A DNA stretch of 64,000 nucleotides, from the NCBI GenBank assembly GCA_028698615.1, contig JAQVWF010000007.1:1-64000 (forward strand), read 5' to 3'. This DNA comes from Syntrophorhabdaceae bacterium (GTDB lineage: Bacteria; Desulfobacterota; Syntrophorhabdia; Syntrophorhabdales; Syntrophorhabdaceae). The notes under the pieces were generated by a model that saw only the letters and a list, made by a program, of their open reading frames with translations, was not told the origin of the DNA and did not search any database. The position numbers and the translations under genes were made by a program. Within the stretch, counting starts at the first letter, position 1, and each line of letters begins with the position of its first letter. Shown here in pieces: positions 50,394-58,312 of this stretch.

Positions 50394-51185
50394 ATGTTCA
50401 GGACCACCTTCGGCATAACGAAAATGGACTGCCCTTCGGAAGAGCAGATGATTCGGACGAAGCTGGCAGGGACGTCCTCGATACACGCTCTCGTTTTTGA
50501 CATACCGAGCCGGAAACTGGAGATACACCATACAGGCCGTTACGAGGACCTCCTTCTTTCCCTTGAAAGCCTTCATCTGGGAACGTCTGTCATCTCTTCC
50601 GAAGAGGCACCCCCGCCGGTTGACACAGGGGAGGACCGTCTCCAGACCCGTATCCTCTGGCAAGTCCTCATTATCAACGTCCTCTTTTTTGTCGTCGAGA
50701 TGATCGCCGGCGTTATTGCGGGTTCGATGGGGCTCGCCGCCGACAGCCTGGACATGCTGGCGGACGGCATAGTCTATGCCCTTGCCCTATTCGCTGTTGG
50801 AGGAGTCACTGCACGCAAGAGGAAGGTCGCCGGGATCGCCGGGTATTTTCAGGGAGTTCTGGGAATACTGGGGTTCATCGAGGTTATCCATCGCTTTCTG
50901 GGACGGGGCGAAACCCCTGATTTTCTTACGATGATAGTTGTCTCCCTCTTCTCCCTCGCGGCGAATGCCGCCTGTGTGTTCCTCCTTCAGAGATCAAAGA
51001 GGGAAGTCCACATGCAGGCGAGCCTTATATTCACATCAATGGACGTCATAGCCAATCTCGGCGTTATCGTGGCCGGCGTCCTGGTCTATTTCACGAGATC
51101 GAATATTCCCGACCTCGTTGTGGGGTCCATCGTCTTCATTCTCGTGTTGCAGGGAGCATACAGGATACTGAAGCTGGCAAAGTAG
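50394..51185 (+). CDS. CDF-type cation efflux protein with degenerate HMA-like domain
   Basis: 263 residues. The N-terminus (about 1-65) looks like a heavy-metal-associated domain (FRTTFGITKMDCPSEEQMI), but has only one Cys of the usual MxCxxC. Six membrane helices follow with the CDF motif VEMIAGVIAGSMGLAADSLD (Asp/Asp of metal-binding helix 2) and M-D-V-I-A-N-L-G-V in helix 5. It would export divalent metals in exchange for protons. A short gap of 40 bp from the decarboxylase gene suggests co-transcription without a clear functional link. Confidence 0.75.
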   Translation: MFRTTFGITKMDCPSEEQMIRTKLAGTSSIHALVFDIPSRKLEIHHTGRYEDLLLSLESLHLGTSVISSEEAPPPVDTGEDRLQTRILWQVLIINVLFFVVEMIAGVIAGSMGLAADSLDMLADGIVYALALFAVGGVTARKRKVAGIAGYFQGVLGILGFIEVIHRFLGRGETPDFLTMIVVSLFSLAANAACVFLLQRSKREVHMQASLIFTSMDVIANLGVIVAGVLVYFTRSNIPDLVVGSIVFILVLQGAYRILKLAK

Positions 51186-51219
51186 GAGACCGCAGGAACC
51201 GTTAGAACGTTGGAGAAGG

Positions 51220-51260
51220 TCTTTCTTTACGGTCATCCCGGACTTGATGCGGGACCCTAT
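51220..51260. repeat. REP-like intergenic repeat
   Basis: TCATCCCGGACTTGATGCGG then GACCCTATGACC resembles the common 'GTCATTCCCGGACTTGATCCGGGAATCC' class of dispersed repeats. A related segment lies at 51757-51844. Confidence 0.5.
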
Positions 51261-51275
51261 GACCCCTTGAACGGT

Positions 51276-51689
51276 TTATCGAATGGGGTAGACGGACTTC
51301 CAGATGGGGGGGAGGTAGCCGCTTTCCTCCCACATTTGTCCTGCTTCTTCGATGGTGATTCCCTGGGGGTCGCAATGCTCGCCGTCTCTCTCCCGGGGCT
51401 TCAGCACACGGCAACCGTAGGGCCTCTCGGAAAAAGGCAGTTCGCAGCCGTCCTTGCGGTGGAAGATGCAGCCTCTCTTCGCGTCGGGGTCTTTGTAATG
51501 GGGTCGGACGACGCGCGCCATTATGTGCTCGTCGAGGAGAAGGACAATGGTGTACTTCCCGCTGACCACCGCAGCCCTCACCGCCTCCGCCGATTCGAAC
51601 TCCGACGGCAGACAGTGGCCGGCCTGCATCCGGCAACAACTTCCCCCGCAACGTACACACATCTCAGTTTCCCGGTAACCCTCTTCCAT
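51276..51689 (-). CDS. YkgJ-family cysteine-cluster protein
   Basis: 137 residues from ATG 51689 (GAAGGGGA 6 nt upstream). YkgJ/UPF0153-type pattern: MCVRCGGSCCRMQAGHCLPS near the N-terminus, then KRGCIFHRKDGCELPFSERP and Y-G-C-R-V-L-K-P-R, with E-H-C-D. These Cys likely bind zinc or an Fe-S cluster. Function unknown. Convergent with the CDF gene. Confidence 0.75.
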   Translation of the reverse strand: MEEGYRETEMCVRCGGSCCRMQAGHCLPSEFESAEAVRAAVVSGKYTIVLLLDEHIMARVVRPHYKDPDAKRGCIFHRKDGCELPFSERPYGCRVLKPRERDGEHCDPQGITIEEAGQMWEESGYLPPIWKSVYPIR

Positions 51690-51876
51690 GCCGTCCCCTT
51701 CACAGATTGATTCAACGCAACGCTTTAGCCTAACTAGAATGCTGAGAAAGTCCTCCTTTCCGTCATTCGGAACTTGATCTGGAATCCAGAGGTCCTTCTG
51801 ACCCCCCGTTTTTCCCGGATCCCTGACTCCGCCGGGATGACGAAAACGAAAAACGCCCCAACGGTTCCAAGCATCT
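51690..51876. repeat. REP-like repeat region
   Basis: Contains CCGTCATTCGGAACTTGATC, TGGAATCCAGAGG and CCCGGATCCCTGACTCCGCC then GGGATGACG: degenerate pieces of the REP-like class seen also at 51220-51260. No gene seen. Confidence 0.5.
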
Positions 51877-53307
51877 TTACTTCTCCTCCGGAGAGCCCGG
51901 GCCCTTCGTAAGCTCTTCCGCTTTTGCCACCCAGCCGCCGCCCATCGCCTTGTAGAGGTTGACAATGGATATGAAGGCGGAGGCGTTTGTCTGTATGGCG
52001 CTCAGTTGGGCAGGGAAGAGTTGTTGCTGTGCATTGAGCACCGTGAGATACGGTGTGTAGCCGCCGTTGTACTGGAGGCCTGCCAGCCGGGCATATTCCT
52101 TGTAGGCGGCAACCTTTTTCTGTTCGGCGACGAGTTGCTCGTGAACTTTCCGGCGGGAAATAAGGGCGTTCTCCGTGTCGGCAAAGGCGTTCTGTATGGC
52201 CTGCTGGTAGGCGTAGAGGGCTGCCTGCTGCTGCGCCTCGGCCTGTCTGAACTGTCCCAATATGCCGCCTCCCGTGAAGATGGGGCCCGTGACGGTACCA
52301 ACGTAATTCCAGGCTGCGCTGGGGCCGATGAAGAGGCTTGAAAGGTCCTGGCTCGTCCATCCGGCGTTACCGGTAAGGGATATCCTGGGAAAAAACAGGG
52401 CCTTTGCAGCGCCGATCTGGGCGTTTGCCGCTATGAGGTTCTGCTCCGCCTGCAGGACATCGGGACGACGCTCGAGAAGCTCTGAAGGCAGGCCCGCGGG
52501 AACGGGAGGCATCTTGAGCTCGGAAAGTCCCAGGCCCCGCTGGACGGGTCCCGGGTTGCGGCCAAGGAGTATGCACAGGGCGTTCTCCGTTTGGGCGATC
52601 TGGACCTCGATCTGCGGGATCTGCGATGCGGCGGTCTCGTACTGCGAACGTGCCTGCTGAACGGTCATGCCCGACACCTGGCCGTACTTGTTTTGCAATT
52701 CAAAGATCCTCACCGACTCCTGGTACGTTCTCAGCGTATCGCGGGCAATCACAAGCTGCTCGTCGAGGGCGCGCAGCTGGATATACGAGGATGCCACCTC
52801 GGCCGTGAGAGACAGGACGATGCCCCGCCGTGCCTCCATGGTTGCATACAGGCTGGCCCGGGCTGATTCCGTAAGGCGCCTGATACGTCCCCAGAGGTCG
52901 ATCTCCCAACTCGCTCCGCCGAGCGCCTGATAGTTGTTGTAGGGATTCTGGGTGGGCACTGTCAGGCTGTTTTTGGATACCTGCGTCCGTTCCGCCGTTC
53001 CATTGTACGTTATCTGCGGGAAGAAGGCGGAGCGGGTTGTCATAAGAGAACCTGCGGCGCGCGCAACGTTGGCGGCGGCGATCTTTACGTTCTTGTTGTT
53101 CAGGAGCGCTTCGGCAATGAATTGATCAAGAACGGGGTCGTTGAACTGTTTCCACCATTCGCTGTCAGCGGCATCGGGTTTCCCCTTCTCGTCCCCGTAC
53201 CGGTAGGCATGAGGGACATCGATCACGGGACGCTTGTAATCAGGGCCGATGGCGCATCCAGCTGCAAGCAACGCGATCAAGGAAAGGAATAACAGTTTCC
53301 TGTACAT
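51877..53307 (-). CDS. RND efflux outer-membrane lipoprotein (NodT/OprM family)
   Basis: 476 residues from ATG 53307 (AAAGGAGGGAGG upstream). Lipoprotein signal with lipobox LLAAGC (MYRKLLFLSLIALLAAGC), then G-P-D-Y-K-R-P, the common NodT-family start. Two OEP repeats with coiled-coil hairpins (for example RAAGSLMTTRSAFFPQITYN and QAEQNLIAANAQIGAAKALF) make the TolC-like tunnel. It closes the efflux operon: the RND pump gene ends 1 bp upstream. Trimer in the outer membrane, exit duct for the pump. Confidence 0.92.
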   Translation of the reverse strand: MYRKLLFLSLIALLAAGCAIGPDYKRPVIDVPHAYRYGDEKGKPDAADSEWWKQFNDPVLDQFIAEALLNNKNVKIAAANVARAAGSLMTTRSAFFPQITYNGTAERTQVSKNSLTVPTQNPYNNYQALGGASWEIDLWGRIRRLTESARASLYATMEARRGIVLSLTAEVASSYIQLRALDEQLVIARDTLRTYQESVRIFELQNKYGQVSGMTVQQARSQYETAASQIPQIEVQIAQTENALCILLGRNPGPVQRGLGLSELKMPPVPAGLPSELLERRPDVLQAEQNLIAANAQIGAAKALFFPRISLTGNAGWTSQDLSSLFIGPSAAWNYVGTVTGPIFTGGGILGQFRQAEAQQQAALYAYQQAIQNAFADTENALISRRKVHEQLVAEQKKVAAYKEYARLAGLQYNGGYTPYLTVLNAQQQLFPAQLSAIQTNASAFISIVNLYKAMGGGWVAKAEELTKGPGSPEEK

Positions 53308-53308
53308 G

Positions 53309-56300
53309 TCAGCCTCCCTCCTTTCCCGGCGTTCCGTCATCGGCTGGTGCTGTTCCCTGAACTGTTTCCGGAGCAGGTTTCACCGAGGCAGGCCCCTCTT
53401 TCTTCTTTGCCGACTTTTCGGCCCACCTGTCAAAGATATAGAAGAAGAGAGGGACGTAGATCATGGCCAGCGTTGTTTCTCCGATCATACCGCCTATGAT
53501 GCCCGTGCCGATGGAATGACGGGCATTGGCACCCGCTCCGGTAGCGATGGCCAGGGGCAGGACGCCGAAGATGAAGGCGAGAGATGTCATTATGATGGGC
53601 CGCAAGCGCTGCTCGCCCGCCTGGATGGTTGCGTCCATGATGGACAGACCCTGCTTGCGGAGATCCGAGGCGAAGGCAACGCGCAGGACGGCATTCTTCG
53701 CTCCGAGACCGATAAGCACCAGGAGGCCTATCTGGAAATAAACGTCGTTCTCAAGCCCGCGTATCCAGTTGAAAAGGAGGGCTCCGAGGATGCCGAACGG
53801 CACGGCCGTCATAACGGAACCGGGCATGACCCACGATTCGAACTGTGCGGCGAGGATGAGAAAGACGATGATGAGGCCGAAGATGAAAGCGGACGATGAT
53901 GTTCCGCCCGACTGTTTTTCCTGGAAGGCGAGGCCGGACCAGGCAAAGCTGAACCCTTGCGGCAGGACCTCGGCGGCAACCTCCTCCATGGCCTTGATCG
54001 CTTCGCCGGAGGAGTGGCCGGCAGCCGCGCTGCCGGTGATCTGTGCGGCGGGAAAGCCGTTGAAGCGGGACATCAGGTCGGGTCCCGTGACGTACTTTGT
54101 CGTCACGACAGTCGAAAGGGGCACCATATCGTCGCTATTGGACCTCGTGTAGAGTTTCGTGATATCCTCGGGGTTTTTTCTGTATGGTGCATCGGACTGG
54201 AGGGTGACGTTCCAGACGCGGCTGTACTGGTTGAACTGGCTCACCACGATGGAGCCGAACTGGGCCTGCAGGGCGCTGTAGACGTCGGACACGGGAACAT
54301 TGAGGAGCATGGCCTTGGAACGGTCTACGTCTGCCCTGAGTTGCTGGGAGGAGGCCCTGAAGGTGGAATTGAGACCCGACAGTTCCGGACGGGTATTGGC
54401 CTTTTCCATGAATTGCCGGGCAAGTTCGTTGAGCCGCGCCGGGTCTCCTGAAGCCTTGTCCTGTATCCAGAACTCGAAACCGCCCGTCGTGCCGATACCG
54501 GGAATCGCCGGCGGTGCGATGGGGATGAATATCCCTGTATCGATGCCGCTCGCTTCGGCACGCACTGCCCGAGCTATTGCGCCTGCATTCTCCTTCTTTG
54601 CGCGGCTGGCCGATGAATATCGTTCCTTGAAATCCTTGAGGGTGATGAAAAAGGTGGCCGCGTTCGCCTTGTACTGGCCGTCGAGGAGGCTGAATCCGTT
54701 GACGACCGTCCTGTCGGCCACGGCAGACTGTTTTGCGAATATCCTGTCTATCTGCTCGGACGTCCGGGAGGTGCGGTTCAGACTGGCGGCATCGGGCATG
54801 ATAAGGGCCGCCATGAGATAACCCTGGTCTTCATTGGGCACGAAGCTGGTGGGGATCGCATGGAAGAGGTATAAAAGAACACCGATGAGAACGGCCAAAA
54901 TTCCAAAAGCGAGGGTCATCCGCTTTATCATGAGCACGACGACTTCACCAAAACCGACGGTAAAACGGTCAAAGCCATGATTGAACCAGGCAAAAAAGCG
55001 GTTGAAATACTTGAAGATGCCTTTGTCCGACGGCTGTGAGTGCTTCAGGAGGATGGCGCACATGGCGGGCGTCAGGGTGAGGGCTATGAAGCCCGAGAGT
55101 GCGACGGATATGACGATGGTGATGGCGAACTGCTTGTAGAGCTGTCCCGTGGTGCCCGGCAAAAATGCGGCCGGGATGAAAACAGACGCCATGACGAGGA
55201 CAACGGCGATGAGCGATGTCCCGATCTCCTCCATGGCCTTGATCGTTGCCTCCTTCGGGGGCATATGTTTCTTGACCATGTTGCGTTCCACATTCTCCAC
55301 GACGACAATGGCATCGTCGACAACCATGCCGATGGCCAGAACGACGCCGAAGAGGGTGAGCATGTTGATGGAGAACCCGAGGGCGAGCATGCCGCAAAAG
55401 GTGCCTATCAACGAAACAAAGATGGCGACTGTACAGATGATGGTGGACCGGAAGCTTTGCAGGAAGAGGTAGACAACAAAAATGACGAGGAGGATGGCTT
55501 CAAAGAGGGTGTGAACGACCTCCTCGATGGAGATGCGCACGAAGTCTGTGGTATCCAGCGAGATCGTGTATTCGATCCCGTCGGGCATGGTCTTCTGCAG
55601 TTCCTCCATGGTTTTCCGCACGGCCTTGGAGACATCAAGGCCGTTGACGCCGGGCTGCTGGTAAACTGCAATGGGGGTTGCGGGGATCCCGTTCACCTTG
55701 TTATCGTCGATGTACTGCTTGCGTCCAACCTCGGCACGGGCAACGTCTCCGACCTTCACTATGGCGCTGCCGTCCTGACTCGTTTTGAGTATGATGTTTT
55801 CATATTGCCTGGGATTGGTGAAGGGGGCCTGTGTCACGACAGGCAGGGTCATCTGGACCTTGTCGTCGCTTGGCTGCTGGCCGATCTGCCCCGCGCCCCA
55901 GAGCGCATTCTGCTTTGAGACAGCCTGCTGGATATCGCTGGTGGTGACCCCGAGGGAGGCCATCCTGTCGGGGTTCATCCATATGCGCATTGCCTGGTCG
56001 GGCACACCGAAGATCGTTGCCTCACCGGCGCCTTCAACCCTCTTGAGGGCGTCGAGAACGTAGACGTTCGCATAGTTGGTGACGTAATCCGCAGTGTAGC
56101 GGCCGTCCTTGTTGAAGACGGAAAGGATCATCAATATGTTGGAGGCCTTTTTCTGGACGGAGACGCCGTACTGTGATACGGCTGAGGGCAGTTGCGGCAT
56201 GGCGAGATTGACGCGATTCTGTACCTGGACCTGTGCTATATCGGGGTCCGTGTCCAGGGTGAAGTAGACGGTCAGGTTCATCTGGCCCGTATTGGAGCAT

Positions 56301-56545
56301 GTCGACGTCATGTAGAGCATGTTGTCGACGCCGTTGATCTGGGATTCGATGGGCGCGGCAACGGAATCGCTCACCGTCTTGGAGTCCGCCCCGGGATAGG
56401 TGGTCGATACCGAGACCTGGACCGGCGTGATGGTCGGATACATGGATACGGGAAGGACCCTCATTGCCACAAGGCCGGCGATGACGATGATGATGGCCAC
56501 AACTGTCGCAAATATGGGCCGTTCGATGAAGAACCGGGAGAACAT
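53309..56545 (-). CDS. RND multidrug efflux pump, HAE1 family (AcrB-like)
   Basis: 1078 residues, typical for AcrB-like pumps. N-terminal FSRFFIERPIFATVVAIIIV, large periplasmic loops (DIAQVQVQNRVNLAMPQLP; RPELSGLNSTFRASSQQL), helix 4 proton-relay GMVVDDAIVVVENVERNM with the Asp pair, and the second-half G-A-K-N-A-V in helix 10. It extrudes hydrophobic compounds using the proton gradient. Ribosome-binding GGGAGGTAGGG precedes ATG. It lies between the adaptor (3 bp upstream) and the outer-membrane gene (1 bp downstream), a tight operon. In an aromatic degrader it could serve solvent or aromatic export; this is inference. Confidence 0.95.
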   Translation of the reverse strand: MFSRFFIERPIFATVVAIIIVIAGLVAMRVLPVSMYPTITPVQVSVSTTYPGADSKTVSDSVAAPIESQINGVDNMLYMTSTCSNTGQMNLTVYFTLDTDPDIAQVQVQNRVNLAMPQLPSAVSQYGVSVQKKASNILMILSVFNKDGRYTADYVTNYANVYVLDALKRVEGAGEATIFGVPDQAMRIWMNPDRMASLGVTTSDIQQAVSKQNALWGAGQIGQQPSDDKVQMTLPVVTQAPFTNPRQYENIILKTSQDGSAIVKVGDVARAEVGRKQYIDDNKVNGIPATPIAVYQQPGVNGLDVSKAVRKTMEELQKTMPDGIEYTISLDTTDFVRISIEEVVHTLFEAILLVIFVVYLFLQSFRSTIICTVAIFVSLIGTFCGMLALGFSINMLTLFGVVLAIGMVVDDAIVVVENVERNMVKKHMPPKEATIKAMEEIGTSLIAVVLVMASVFIPAAFLPGTTGQLYKQFAITIVISVALSGFIALTLTPAMCAILLKHSQPSDKGIFKYFNRFFAWFNHGFDRFTVGFGEVVVLMIKRMTLAFGILAVLIGVLLYLFHAIPTSFVPNEDQGYLMAALIMPDAASLNRTSRTSEQIDRIFAKQSAVADRTVVNGFSLLDGQYKANAATFFITLKDFKERYSSASRAKKENAGAIARAVRAEASGIDTGIFIPIAPPAIPGIGTTGGFEFWIQDKASGDPARLNELARQFMEKANTRPELSGLNSTFRASSQQLRADVDRSKAMLLNVPVSDVYSALQAQFGSIVVSQFNQYSRVWNVTLQSDAPYRKNPEDITKLYTRSNSDDMVPLSTVVTTKYVTGPDLMSRFNGFPAAQITGSAAAGHSSGEAIKAMEEVAAEVLPQGFSFAWSGLAFQEKQSGGTSSSAFIFGLIIVFLILAAQFESWVMPGSVMTAVPFGILGALLFNWIRGLENDVYFQIGLLVLIGLGAKNAVLRVAFASDLRKQGLSIMDATIQAGEQRLRPIIMTSLAFIFGVLPLAIATGAGANARHSIGTGIIGGMIGETTLAMIYVPLFFYIFDRWAEKSAKKKEGPASVKPAPETVQGTAPADDGTPGKEGG

Positions 56546-56548
56546 GCC

Positions 56549-57907
56549 CTACCTCCCTTGCTTCGTGCCCCCGGCTGTTCCGGAATCAGCCGGCTTCGCG
56601 CCGGGCTTTGGTGTCGCGGAATCAGCCGGCTTCGCGCCGGGCTTGGAAGGAGTCGAAGCAGGCTGTGATGGTGTTGCGCCGGGCTTTGCAGGGGTCGTGT
56701 CGACCTTCACCGCGGGAGCTGGCTCCCCCGGCTTCGCGCCGGGCACCGGGGCTGCTGGCTTGATCTCTACAGGCTCACCCTGGCGAACGGATAGGACGCC
56801 GTCAACGACCACTTGTTCGCCGGCCCGCAGGCCGCCGTCGATGAATACGTCATTCCCGTACCAGTCACCGACGGTGACGGGACGGAACTCGGCTTTCCCC
56901 TCCTTGTTGATGACCCATACAAAATGTCCCTTTGCACCCTGCTGTATCGCCCTTTGCGGCACGAGGACGGCATTGCGACGGACGGCCCCTTTCATGCGTG
57001 CCCGTACATACTGGTTGGGACGGAGGTCGCCTTTCGTATTCTTCACACTCGAACGGATGAGAAAGGTACCCGTCTTTGCATTGAAGGAAGGAGCCGCAAA
57101 GGTGATGCGGCCTGTTTCGGGAAAAACGCTGCCGTCGACAAGGACGATCTCGACGTCATAATTGTGATTTTCCGGAGGGATGATCTGCCCGCTGGCAACG
57201 CGATCGGAGAATCTCTTCATGTCATTCTCGGATATGCTGAAGTTCACCCACATCGGAGAGAGGACGGATACCGTTGTCAGCTGGTTATTCATCGTACTGA
57301 CATAGGCCCCGTCCTGTATCATGGCGGCGCCGGTAATGCCTGTCACCGGGGCGGTTATTGTGCAATAGGACAGATTGAGCTTCTCCATCTCCAGCTGCGC
57401 CTTTGCCTGCTCGACCGCCGCTCCGGTGGATTCGAAGTTGCCCTTGGCGTCATCGAGGTCCTTCTGCGAGAGGGCGTTCTGTTCCGCAAGGGGTTTGACG
57501 CGCTCCAGATTCATGCGGGCGACCTCGTGGGAGGCCTTCTGCCTGGCAAGCGCCGCCGCCGCCGCGTTTACCTGGGTCTGGAAGGGTTTTTTGTCCATGA
57601 GAAAGAGGGTGCTTCCCTTTTTGACAATGGTTCCTTCGGTGTAGGTCCTCTTTTCAAGGAATGCGTTGACCCGGGCACGGATCTCCACCTCGTGGGAGCT
57701 CTGTGTCTGTGCGACAAATTCGAAGGCAACGGGCGTGTCCGCGGGGGTGATCTTCATTGCGGTGACCCCTGCCACCCGTTCATGGGGTTTCTCTTTCTTT
57801 GAGCAGCCGCCTGGAAAAGTCAGGAGGATCAGTGCGGCGGCGAGCATGAACATTGCCCGGAACATCGGTTCTGAATGACAAACTTTGAGGGATTGCGAAT
57901 ACATCAT
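56549..57907 (-). CDS. RND efflux periplasmic adaptor (AcrA-like)
   Basis: About 452 residues from ATG 57907 (GGAG 8 nt upstream); ATG 57865 also possible. Lipoprotein-type signal (FMLAAALILLTFPGGC). Adaptor domains in order: a lipoyl half ARVNAFLEKRTYTEGTIVKK, a coiled-coil hairpin (RQKASHEVARMNLERVKPLA), the second lipoyl part with TITAPVTGITG, a beta-barrel, and the membrane-proximal domain. The last ~60 residues are a low-complexity Pro/Lys/Ala/Gly tail with a repeated KPGAKPADS unit (DNA repeat at 56579 and 56618), not typical. First gene of the operon. No regulator gene adjoins. Confidence 0.92.
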   Translation of the reverse strand: MMYSQSLKVCHSEPMFRAMFMLAAALILLTFPGGCSKKEKPHERVAGVTAMKITPADTPVAFEFVAQTQSSHEVEIRARVNAFLEKRTYTEGTIVKKGSTLFLMDKKPFQTQVNAAAAALARQKASHEVARMNLERVKPLAEQNALSQKDLDDAKGNFESTGAAVEQAKAQLEMEKLNLSYCTITAPVTGITGAAMIQDGAYVSTMNNQLTTVSVLSPMWVNFSISENDMKRFSDRVASGQIIPPENHNYDVEIVLVDGSVFPETGRITFAAPSFNAKTGTFLIRSSVKNTKGDLRPNQYVRARMKGAVRRNAVLVPQRAIQQGAKGHFVWVINKEGKAEFRPVTVGDWYGNDVFIDGGLRAGEQVVVDGVLSVRQGEPVEIKPAAPVPGAKPGEPAPAVKVDTTPAKPGATPSQPASTPSKPGAKPADSATPKPGAKPADSGTAGGTKQGR

Positions 57908-58312
57908 TGAGACACTCCATTTCTTATGCATTGCGACGTATGTCTGATGATGGCGAAATCGACTGGCACGGCCCGCTGATCGAGGTCTTTGCGTCAATCC
58001 TTGAATTCAACCCGGCAGGTATCAGATCCACCTCTGAATATATCGCTTTTCCGCTGTATTTATTAACACTGGCCAACACAAAACGATGGCCCGCCCGTTG
58101 CCAGGAACTTGTTTTGAGTATAACTTTTAGTGTTTCATGAAGGCAAGCATGTTTTTCAAGCGCCGACGGCCGTTCCGTCTCACCCATCATGCATCGTGGA
58201 GCACCTGGCACAGAGGGCAGGGGACGACGCCCCCGGGTCTTTTTTTGCTTTGCAGCCCCGGCAAAGCCGGGGACCAGGAAGGGGGTGTGGGCAAGGGACG
58301 ATGGATGCTAAG
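57908..58312. other. Divergent/intergenic region with hairpin
   Basis: CCCCGGC-AAA-GCCGGGG (58256-58272) is a perfect 7-bp hairpin near the 3' end of the CHAT gene. A T-run (TCTTTTTTTGC) lies at 58239-58249. The minus-strand promoter of the efflux operon must lie in about 57910-58140, but I see no clear hexamer pair. No gene supported. Confidence 0.45.

Noticed and set aside
55040-55918. Plus-strand frame of 292 codons in the RND pump gene
   Set aside because: Antisense to a clear AcrB-type gene and of extreme Asp/Gly composition.
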